The position numbers were made by a program, and so were the translations under genes. The notes under the pieces are model-generated. The model had not been told where the DNA came from. It made no database searches and saw only the letters and a program-made list of their open reading frames with translations. DNA of 64,000 nucleotides from Hybos culiciformis (lineage: Eukaryota > Arthropoda > Insecta > Diptera > Hybotidae), in contig OZ023274.1 in the NCBI GenBank assembly GCA_964007475.1, positions 92,527,213-92,591,212 of the forward strand, written 5' to 3'. This document shows positions 54,344 to 64,000 of the stretch, piece by piece (the stretch's first letter is position 1; the number at the start of each line of letters is the position of its first letter).

Positions 54344-57300
54344 ATATATAAAAGCACAGAAAGTTTGTAAACTTTTTTTATGAACAATTTAATGTTGTGT
54401 CCAAAGAAAAACGGAAAATGTCATAAAATTCTTTCTACTTCTTTTTAAGGTTAAAGAAATTAGAAAAATATATCAAAAATTTGTCAGAAATTTTCATCAC
54501 ATAATTTTATTGTAACATTTTAGTTGTTGTTACTTTCAGGAAAGAACTTAATGAAAATTTAGAAGAGAAATAAATGTTTTTGAAAAGTTTATTAAAAAAT
54601 AAGCCTGAAAATCCTCGAACATTATTAACAACAACGAACGAGCATTATAAATTTAGCGATAAACCAAACAAAACTGATCTTTCTTCTTCAGCTTTTTTAT
54701 ATTTTCTTTTTGTTTGAGTCATTTGTAGTCCTAAGTTTTAATATCTCTATTAATAAATCTGTTCCCCTCTTATCTTATTGTCGTCTGTGTATATTCACCG
54801 CAGAATTTAAAGGCAATTACTTTTGAACTCTTTTACTTTGAGCCTATGCTTATGTAAATAAATCAAAAATTTCAAGTATTTATTTGTATATTTAGTAAAA
54901 TATGACAACCAAAATAAACAAATCACAATCACACAATCAGAAAAATCAATAATAAATAAAAGTTAACAAAATGGAAATGTGTAAAAAAGGATTACAGCAC
55001 TATTCGGGCTTAAATAAGATTAATATTAATTATAATATATGAAATATATAATATGCGATGTGTAAAAGTTAATGATTTAATAATGTTGTCATAATGATTC
55101 TTCTGCAAATTATACATCAAGTTCTGTGATTAGCTTAAGATGAATAAATTTCTTATGTCCAATGAGTTGCATCAATAATTGTTTCATGAGTGTTCCCTTC
55201 ATTCGGAAACTTTGAACTTTCTTTTCAGTCCAATATTTTTATGCTAATTACATTTAATTGCTTTCATCTTGGAATTAAACCTATGATCATATTATCTATT
55301 ATTACGTATTCGTTTTAGAAAATTTTCTGCCACCTGAAATAAATAAATAAAATAACAAAATAAGATTATTAAACAAGTATCTAAACTTAATGTTCAGCTC
55401 TTCAAACATCGAGGTATTTAATTTTGAATTTTAAGCTTCAATGAATAAACATGTATACGTTCTTCACATATGTACATTATATTGTAGTTATTAAAAAAAA
55501 ACAAATATTCATAAATTTCATATACAAATAGATTATAGATTATTAATATAACCACTAACAATTCTATAAAGAATACGAAATAATAGTAAGTATTATACTT
55601 TAAGTATTAAATTTAAAATATTTCTGATAAATAAAAAATTTTATTTTAAAACAAAGAAAACTTTGGTTATATTTGTGTTTCTAATGATATACAGTACGAA
55701 CATTTGTGTCAGATTAATTGAGGTTACATTGTTGATGCCTACCTAGCTTGATTAATTATTTCTTCTGGTTAAAATAAAAATTCTTTAAAAGTGTAATGAC
55801 TGAAAAATTATTGATTTTTTTTTTAACTTGAATAAACTTAATAAAGTTCAGTGAACCAAAAGTTCTCGCACGCATACACTTAATTTAATTTAAATGTAAA
55901 TTTTTTATATATAACTAACAATCAAAGTCATTTTATAGTTATTTTCAATAAATTAGCATTCAGAATTTCATTGACATAATTATAAGTGAAAAAGACCTTA
56001 AAAGAAAATTGCTAAACAAATTATTGGCATATTTTTTTGTGATTTAAAAACACACATTAAAAAAATGCAAAAATACTCTTCATGACTTTGATGAATGGGT
56101 TAATAAAGTTCATCTTTTGGTAAAAAAAAATTGATAATAACATGCAATGAAAAAAAAAGAAGAAGTCTTCCAGAAATTTTTCAATAACTTCGAAAAGTTC
56201 GTCAACAAAATCATTAAATCAGAAAACAGTTCGAAATATATACACGAAACTCTCGAGAATTAAATACACACTTATTTAAGGTCTTCACCATGGTTTAATT
56301 TTGATAGTTTTTCAGATAATTAAAAAAAAATAAAATAAAAATATTTTAAAAACATCTTCGATAACATTCAGTGAAAAATAAAAAAAAAGTATTAGTGCGA
56401 ATTAAAAAAAATTTTTAACATTCCATAAAGTCTTACAAAAAAAGGTAATACTGTTATCCTTCATTCATCGTCATTAAAATAATAACATTAAAGTTGAAAT
56501 TATGATATAAAAAAAAATCATTTTGTGTTCATTATGAAATAGTTAAAATAGAAATGAACCCTTTTTTACAGGTCCGTCCCTCTTCAAAATTGATAAATTA
56601 TTAAACATTTTTATATTGAAAATCATTATTTTGATTCATCGTAAAATAAAGCCATATATTCAAAAAATTTAATTGAATGATTGTCAATAATATATACACA
56701 TCAAATATCCCAATTTGAAGAATAAATTCACTAATTTGAATAAGAAACCTATAAAAAGAAACCATTATTCTGGCATTATTCTGAAGAAAATGAGAAAGCA
56801 AATAAATAATAATTTCAAAAGCTCTACAAATTTTTCCAACTTATAAATATGTATAATTTTAATATGAAAACTATGCAAAAAATACTGAAAATATGGTTGT
56901 ATTGACAATTGTACCAAAAAATAGACAAAAACATAAAAATATTTTAATTTTTCTAAAAAAATTTATTAGAATATTTAATTATAAAAAATCGAATTAAAAA
57001 TTTTCATTAAAATGTGTTCTTGAGAACAATAATAGCGCGCTTAATTTATTTTTATGGAATAATTTGTTTTTATGTTGAACCACACAGAGTTTTATTTTTA
57101 ATTTTTTTTTATTATCATTATTAGCAACAATAAATTTGTTTTTAAGTGCCTGAAAAACTATATTTTCGAAATAAAAATAGTTATGTGATAGTCAGCCATA
57201 TCTATAAATAAAGATACTTCGGGGAGAGATTTTTGGTTATAAAAAAACAATTTTTTTTCTATTGCATTATTTTTATTATTTTTTGTAAACAAACAAAAAT

Positions 57301-57686
57301 TTCTATTGTTTTTAGCAATCAAAAATAATAAAAATGAACATTATTATATTAGCAATTCTTTGTTAGCATCTAGCATAAAACCCCTATTTAAATTCCTACA
57401 AATGCCATCTTTACCTATTCTTGTTTTAATTAATTATAAACAAGTTAGTGTATACAAAGTTTATTAAATTAATCCATGATATTCATAATAATTATAATAA
57501 GGATTATTGTAATTAAAAACTTAAAAAAAATAATAATTAATCCTCTAAATATTATTTTACATTAAATATACTTATAATAGCTTGAGAAACATTTCGCTTG
57601 TCTAGTCGCATGAAATATTATATCTCGTCACGAATTTAAGAATTTTTTTTTTAGGATTTATGTCAAAAATCAAATTACTAAAAAAT
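54344..57686. other. AT-rich DNA without recognised gene
   Basis: No TIR pair, tandem array or credible exon recognised. Confidence 0.55.
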
Positions 57687-58647
57687 TTTAATACGTTGGG
57701 GATCGTTATGTTGTATTTAGTGCTATAGAATTTAGATCACTAAATGGAGTATTATATGCGTCAATACACATGCAATCATTTAGATGCATCTGCGTAAATA
57801 ATGAAAAAATTTAGATGCATCAGCGTATATAATGAAAAAATTTAGATGCATCAGCGTAAATAATGAAATCATTTAGATGTTTCGTATTGAATATACGTAA
57901 TACCTAAACAAACATAATATCTCTCACAATATTTCAATACAGCCAAATACAAAAAAAAAAAAGAGAAAAAATGAGAAGAAAAAATATTCTCTCTTTGCAA
58001 CTACCTCTCCCCTACGCATTAAAATATATTGGATATGTAAACAAAATTTGTTATACAACTCGTTCTGTATTTACACAAAAATACATTGACACTTGTCAAT
58101 TATATCACTCGACCTTCCCCAATAGGAACTTAGAGAAGTGGTGACAAAAGTCATCAATGAAATCATCAACTTTCAGCCTCTGAAAATTTCATTAGAGACA
58201 CATTCACTTGGTAGTAATGAGAAAATAGGTACTTGATTCCTTTCTCGATGACAATGTATACGAAGTTGTCATCAACAAAAAAAAATTTTCGGAATTCTAT
58301 GAAAAAAGAACTGTTAATTAAAAAAAAAGACATGATGAAATTGGATATAAATATGGAAGCGTTTCATTTTAATATATTCCACCTGCTCCTTTTACCGATG
58401 ACTTTGTAAGCAACAAAGTCATCAATGAATTAGGCGGCCATATATATGGGAATGTCATCGAGATTTGGGAGTAAGAAAGCCGTCACCGGCAGCAACTTTG
58501 TCTTAAGGACGTCAGTGATGTTTTCATGCTTCCAGTTTCTATTGGGGTCTCGTGATATAAGTATTGACTCGTGTCAATGTATTTTTTTGTATACAGAACT
58601 CTTAATTAATAACAAATTTAGTTTACATTTACAATAATCTACTATTA
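57687..58647 (-). mobile_element. Composite hairpin + TIR element, copy D, interrupted
   Basis: Module X is 57687 to about 58024 (TTTAATACGTTGGGG to CCCCTACGCATTAAAA). It is closely similar to copy C at its start and carries about three tandem units around TTTAGATGCATCAGCGTA (57777-57880). Module Y follows and ends with ACAATAATCTACTATTA. The palindrome of Y is split by a separate inserted element at 58117-58547. The arms of Y are more diverged here than in copies A-C. Confidence 0.7.
58117..58547. mobile_element. MITE-like insertion in the hairpin tip of copy D
   Basis: The insert is bounded by CCCCAATAGGAACT and the inverted AGTTTCTATTGGGG. Comparison with copy C, which reads CCTTCGGTCTC at this place, shows the host sequence broken within TTCGG, the apex of the hairpin. 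No clear target duplication can be separated from the ends because the host bases there are also C/G. The interior repeats GTCATCAATGAA-type words three or more times. A short open frame at 58446-58637 shows no recognisable domain. Confidence 0.65.
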
Positions 58648-58997
58648 GAAGACTATTATAATATTATATAACTATATCAGTATAATTAGATAATCAAATT
58701 ATTATGATGATAAAATTTTGTAAATATTATACTATTTTATTCAAAAAATAAAATTGAATTCGTTCCTCTTTTAACTAATACAGAGTAATTTATATTAGAA
58801 GAGTGTAAAGGAATGTAGAGATGTAGTTTTTCTACAATTTTTCAACCAGCTGACAAAGTCACTCCTTTTTGATATAAACAAAAAAATAATATAAAAAATC
58901 CTTGGTTTAATTATAAATAATTATATGCTTGAATTTTTTTTTGAAGTTTGCGTTCAAAATAAATTTAATTTATTTATTTTTCATAATAATATGCCAT

Positions 58998-59219
58998 TCG
59001 TCTGTTATTTGACAATAGCGCCATTCGATTCCTCGTACTCGATTTTATAAGTACAACTACTTTGCAATATTCTTAATGTTGATTAAAATGTGTTTTTTAG
59101 ATGAAAATTGTACGCTACTTAATATTTTTTCATACGTTTTTTTTTATTTTCAAATCTTTAAATTCAAATTACTCGAAACTATACTTTTCATTATACGTTG
59201 TTTCATTTCTGAGCAGGCG
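58998..59219 (+). mobile_element. Truncated copy of the 63.4-kb TIR element
   Basis: About 220 bp closely match the complement of 63436-63653, sharing CCTCGTACTCGATTTTATAA, GTACAACTACTTTGCAATAT and ACGTTGTTTCATTTCTGAGC. Only the end with GAGCAG is present; the other TIR is missing. The open frame at 59076-59336 is repeat sequence running into its flank. Confidence 0.75.
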
Positions 59220-59824
59220 ATTTCTTCTATTAAATTCATGATTTTGATTTCAATGTATTCATATTTAGTTTTCGTGGTGGCTAAATTTCGAATTATAATG
59301 ATAGTAATAGAAATATCGAGCAGAATGAGTATGTAAAGTTATCTGTCATTTATCTATACCCATTTAAACTCTTTTTTTTTTTTTTTCGAAAATCAGTTAA
59401 AGAAGATATCCATAAAATCTTTAAGAAATGTTTAAAATAAAAGGATAGATATTTTATTTAAAATTTAATATTTTTCGAAGTATATATGTTTTGTGTCTCT
59501 TCTTTTTTTCGGACAAAAAATATTAATGAGCAAAATGATAATAATAATAAAGTAATGTACTCTGTGTGTTTTATGCATGAATATTTTATATAAAATGTAA
59601 AATATTTTGTGTATTATGTTCTTCAAGAAAAAGGAAAAAGAAACATAAAATATAATAGGAAATAACAAAAATTTAAATTTAGTCATTTGATCAAGCATTA
59701 AATATTATTATTTCATTATAAAATTTATACATATTTTAAATTTCTTCAGTTTATGTTAGGAATTTTTAACATTTTTTTTTGTAAAAACAGAGACAGATTT
59801 TATGTTTTTTGAAATCCTATAATA

Positions 59825-60434
59825 GTCTAAGAGCTCGCAACGTTTTTGTCACGTGATTTTAGCAAGGCTCATTTTTTAATATATTGTTCCATGCTACGGC
59901 GCAGTACCCATAAGGGTAGTCTGGCTGTCACATGACGTTGCGTTTACCCGTGGGAGCAGATCAAGGTAGGTCAAAGAAAAAATGCAAAATTACGTGATAA
60001 TAGCACGATTTCTAGTTATGTCACTTGTTTGTGCTTAATATATGAAATGTTAATGCATCATTGCCAGACGGCTGCGGAGTTCTTAAAACCGTGCCAGACC
60101 TTGATTATAACAAAAAAACATCAATTTCACGTCATTTTAGCAAGGCTGAAATTTTTGTATGTTATAGATTGGATCTTATATAGACTACATCCAATTTGCC
60201 AGACGGAAATACCGTTGCTAAATGGATGCCAGACCTACGTCATTTAAAAACAATCTGTTTTTTTCATGTAATTTTGCATTTTTTTTACCTACTTGGTTCT
60301 GCTCCCACGGGTAAACGCAACATCGTCTGACAGCCAGACTACCTTTATGCGTCCTGCACCGTAGCATGGAACATTATATTAAAAAATGAGACTTGCTAAA
60401 ATCACGTGATTTCTTACGTTGCGAGCTCTTGGAC
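59825..60434. mobile_element. Non-autonomous element with about 170-bp TIRs
   Basis: The ends GTCTAAGAGCTCGCAACG and GTCCAAGAGCTCGCAACG (right end, complement) start long arms. The arms share CACGTGATTTTAGCAAG, GTTCCATGCTACGG, GTAGTCTGGCTGTCA and GTTTACCCGTGGGAGCAGA, in order, with small indels. TA flanks both sides, consistent with a TA duplication. A third partial copy of the arm start (CACGTCATTTTAGCAAGGCT) lies inside near 60128. TGCCAGAC occurs four times in the centre, in two pairs. The open frame at 60029-60247 is interior repeat sequence. Confidence 0.8.
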
Positions 60435-60841
60435 TATAAGTTTTATTAAATTTAAGAAGCACATTTGATATTTAAGAAACATTTTTTTTTTATTAAAATT
60501 CGATTTTTTCTTATTATTCTTATAAAAATAAATCTCAAAGAAATATATAAATACTAAATCCTTGAAACATAAACAAGGAGAATAAATTTAAAAAAAAGTA
60601 TATTGAATTGTTTATGTATTATATACTTAGAAATTATGTGACCGGCTTAAGGAAAAGTATATTAAATCTACATGAAAAACAAAATCAAACTACTAACCTA
60701 TATTAATTTTTTGTGAATAAAGATTATAAGACTTGATCTCCAAGTAAATACTAGTTTACTTAATAGAGAATATTAGCAAATCAACATAATTGAATGAAAG
60801 TAGAATTGTGTATTTGTAAGAAACAATTCAGAAATTATTAA

Positions 60842-61271
60842 TGCGTTGTTTATAGCTACCACAGTAAAGTAATTTTTGCAGGAAGAGCTCGCAAAAATCC
60901 GGAAACCCATTCACAGCTAATTTTATCTGAAAGTAAAAAATCAACTGCAAAAAATATAAAAAAAAAAACAAAAAAAAAATTTTTGACAGGAAAATATCGT
61001 AAAAAAATATATGATAGGTAGGAAACGTAATGAAAAAGAAACAAAAAAATAATTTTGTGAAGTAATGAAATTTTTCAGATATCAAAAAAAATAAAATTCA
61101 ATTTTCTTAATTATTTGAAAATATTTAAAACAAATTCTTTTACGAAAAATAGATAAAATTAATATCTTCATTTTCAGTAAATTTGCTTAAATATAAATAG
61201 AATAATAACATAGAAAATCGGTTTTTACGGTACCTTTTTTTCAGATAGGTCAATTAGCTATAAACAACGCA
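60842..61271. mobile_element. PIF/Harbinger-like MITE, TAA duplication
   Basis: The 17-bp TIRs TGCGTTGTTTATAGCTA are exact. They are flanked by TAA at 60839-60841 and 61272-61274, a 3-bp TWA duplication. The interior is AT rich, and open frames on the minus strand (60828-61085) overlap the TIR and are not genes. Confidence 0.75.
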
Positions 61272-61274
61272 TAA

Positions 61275-63437
61275 GTTTTTGAGCCTAATATAAAACTGAA
61301 CAGATCTAGGAGTCCCAGAACAGATAAATATTTAACCGGTTTTTATATTCTATTAAAGTTTTTCAACAAAATACTAATTTTGTTAAGAATGTTTGCTGCA
61401 ATTATTAAGTATTATTTTAAATATTTGTTCAAAGGAATCAGATCCTATAAAAATTGTGTTGATTACATAATACATATTTCATTCTGTATGAATTTCAAAA
61501 ATAATACATACATCAATTTAATTTTTAGGTTCATAAAATATTTTTATTTTACATTTCTATCATATAATATCTGCTTTGTTGTTTAAGTGTTTTCATGTAA
61601 ATTTATATAAAAATTATTATTTTTTTATAATAATATTCAAAATTTTATGCAAATGTTTTCGTGTATAGAATGTACTCTTATGGGAAAATTGCCATTAAAA
61701 TATTTGAATAAATATATATTTTTCATTCAAAATGTGCTAATTTGCATTTAACAAGAGTACTGAAATTTAATAGAAGTGGTATCAAAATATTAATTGGGAA
61801 ATGAATAATATTTTACGGAATATGTAATACAGAACCGCAACAAAAAAAATGCATGTTATTTAAGCTGATTTTTTTGTTTTGACTGCTTAAACAAGCAAAA
61901 TTCTATAATTTTCATCTTTTTATTTCACCGTGAAACGAAAGCTCTTTCAAATTCATTATTTATTTGCAAAATTATGTATTTCAATTTTAATTCATATTTA
62001 TCAAGCTCTTCCAAACTTGATGATTCTTTGAAATTGAAATCTAATATGAATTTTGGGTTGATTAATTCATTATTTATGGCTTCATTAGTCTAACTAATTT
62101 TCATTAAAAATATTAACAATTAAGAATAAAATAAAAAGAGCAATTAGAGCAATGAGTTTTGTGTAGGAACTATTATTTATGTTATTATGATTGCAATTTC
62201 CTACTTTTATTACATTTTTTAATAGTCGAATAATTTTCAAAGCAATTGATAACTCCCATATGAATTTTAATTATAACTAAATGAAAATATAACTTTTCGT
62301 TTTTAACATTTAAAAAAAAAAAATTTATTTGTAAAATTGCACAAAATTCTATGTAGTAATATCCAGAGAAATTCGATTCCTTTTCCTTTTCTGATTCAAA
62401 AGGTCATTGTACGTTCACAAAACTTTTTTTCCTATGATAGAAATTAATTTTCTGGCTGGTTCGTTGTTCAATTTTCCAATAATTTTCATAACTTATGACT
62501 TATACATTTTTTGCTAACTTTTTGTAGCACTTGGTTGAAAAAAAAAAACGTTTATATGTTTCATGTACACAGGCATTACTTCTTTTATTTTTTATATAAA
62601 CGGCATTACATGAGGTAATTTCTATTCCAATTTAGTTAAATGCATCTGACGTTTTACTAAAATTAATTGATTTTTTGCATTGTGGGCAAACAACATATTG
62701 TTTATTCGTTTTATTAAGGAATATTTATTGGAAGTTATATATATTACAAATATATCTAAACAAGATAACGTCTAAAAAAAAATTGTTCCCATGGGAAATG
62801 ATGCATGTTTTTCAAAGCTGAATATTATGTTCTACTATTTATAAAATTAAAGAAAAATGTTAAACTTATATAATAATGTAAAAACTGTAAACAAAGAAAT
62901 ATATAAAGGAAAAAAACTTTTTTAAGAATTAAAATGAAGAACGTATTCGAAATTCGTATATTTAAAAATATAAATTAAATATGTCTGACTCAGGTGAAAA
63001 AAAAGGAAATTCGTGTTTAAATTTTTATTTTTATTTTTTATTTTTTTTTCCAGGATATTTACATAAAATGAATTGTGCTTGAATAAATTAGGAAATAGTT
63101 GGCACAGAAAGCAAACGTCATTTCCGTCTTGAATATAAAATAAACAATGAAAAGTTTTCTTTGAAATGAAAATTAAAAAGAAAAAATTTTTCGCATTCAT
63201 AGGTCTGCAAGTTTTCTTAATTGTGTTTATAATATAGGTACTCTTTCTATTTTCCACTTAAAATTTATTTTCTTTAGTTAACTTTTTTTCATTGTGTTTA
63301 AAGAATTTATTTCAATTTCAATAGTATAACCACCTAACAGAAAGTTTAGCCAGAACAATATCTAGAAATTTAAACTTCAAAAATATATTTTTTGTGCACG
63401 TTTTGTTTTAATCTTATTCATATATATACAAGTATAT
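61275..63437. other. AT-rich DNA without recognised gene
   Basis: Contains the longest non-repeat open frame of the window (62922-63257, minus strand, 111 codons). Its Lys/Asn/Phe-rich composition is what random DNA of this base content gives. Not called as a gene. Confidence 0.5.
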
Positions 63438-63693
63438 CGTCTGCTCAGAAATGAAACAACGTATAATAAAAAGTATAGTTTCGAGTAATTTGAATTTAAA
63501 GATTTGAAAATTAAAAAAACGTGTGAAAAAATATCAAGTAGCGTACAATTTTCATCTAAAAAACACATTTTAATCAACATTAAGAATATTGCAAAGTAGT
63601 TGTACTTATAAAATCGAGTACGAGGAATTGAATGGTGCTATTGTCAAATAATGACGTATAAATGTCATACGTTGTTTCATTTCTCAGCAGACT
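63438..63693 (-). mobile_element. Short TIR element (TCTGCT-AGAAATGAAACAACG ends)
   Basis: The left end TCTGCTCAGAAATGAAACAA continues CGTAT and is complemented at the right by ATACGTTGTTTCATTTCTCA followed by GCAGA. TATAT lies just outside both ends and may be the target duplication. The body matches 58998-59219 in inverted orientation. Confidence 0.7.
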
Positions 63694-64000
63694 CTATATA
63701 ATACCTACCTATGTTGGCCGATATTCCAAATACATTTAAATTTTTATAGTCAATGGTCATAGATTTATCAAAAAATAATTCTGTTTTTTTTTTTTTGTAA
63801 CATTGAAAAAATTGAAGAGTCGATATATACCTGTCAAAATGTCATTGTTTATTTCACGGAGAAACAATAACGAAAATATTTAACAAATAATTAAACTTTA
63901 TGGGAAAATGTTTTTGCTTTTTTGTTTTTCTTTTACCTTCGTTTATTGTTGATTTGATGTTTCCCTTCAATATGAGCATACAAAAAAGAATATTGCATAT

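Noticed and set aside
62922..63257. 111-codon minus-strand open frame
   Set aside because: Low-complexity Lys/Asn/Phe composition expected from the base content, no domain, signal peptide or flanking signals.

Overview
The window looks like nuclear DNA of an arthropod, most likely an insect. It is extremely A+T rich by eye, full of poly-A/T runs, and has no operons, Shine-Dalgarno sites or long reading frames. Outside one minisatellite the longest open frame is about 110 codons. It holds many short non-autonomous DNA transposons with terminal inverted repeats (TIRs) and target-site duplications (TSDs). The order cannot be fixed from the sequence alone. All comparisons here were made by eye.

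Only one gene is convincing: a 67-codon intronless frame at 34036-34239. It encodes a signal peptide followed by a six-cysteine mature peptide with the spacing of the cysteine-stabilised alpha/beta (CS-alpha/beta) fold used by arthropod defensins and short channel-blocking peptides. A TATA box, an initiator and two AATAAA signals sit at normal distances around it. No other protein gene, rRNA, tRNA or CRISPR array could be supported.

Layout. 1-4280: unstructured AT-rich DNA with one short repeat that recurs at 16290. 4281-4890: two small MITEs. 6854-8229: first copy (A) of a four-copy composite family made of a long hairpin module (Y) joined to a TIR module (X). Copy B is at 23340-24670 in the same orientation; copies C (32363-33107) and D (57687-58647) are reversed. 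14758-15303: PIF/Harbinger-like MITE with a TTA duplication. 17362-18898: hAT-like element carrying a nested second element. 27365-28204: hAT-like element rich in ATACCGGTAT palindromes. 28925-29593: element built from about twenty copies of a CGCGGTTAT(A/G)AC motif, mostly as back-to-back palindromes. 33906-34302: the peptide gene with its signals, followed by a retroposon-like fragment. 43724-44200: another hAT-like element. 51128-52378: a 13-bp-unit minisatellite with a roughly 500-bp higher-order repeat, followed by a LINE/SINE-like tail. 53917-61271: further MITEs, including one nested in copy D and one with TIRs of about 170 bp. 63438-63693: a short TIR element sharing about 220 bp, inverted, with 58998-59219.

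The window is therefore best read as a gene-poor, transposon-dense interval around a single secreted-peptide gene. The less ordinary observations are the Y+X composite family, the insertion of a MITE at the tip of Y's hairpin in copy D, and several MITEs that are mostly arrays of one palindromic motif.
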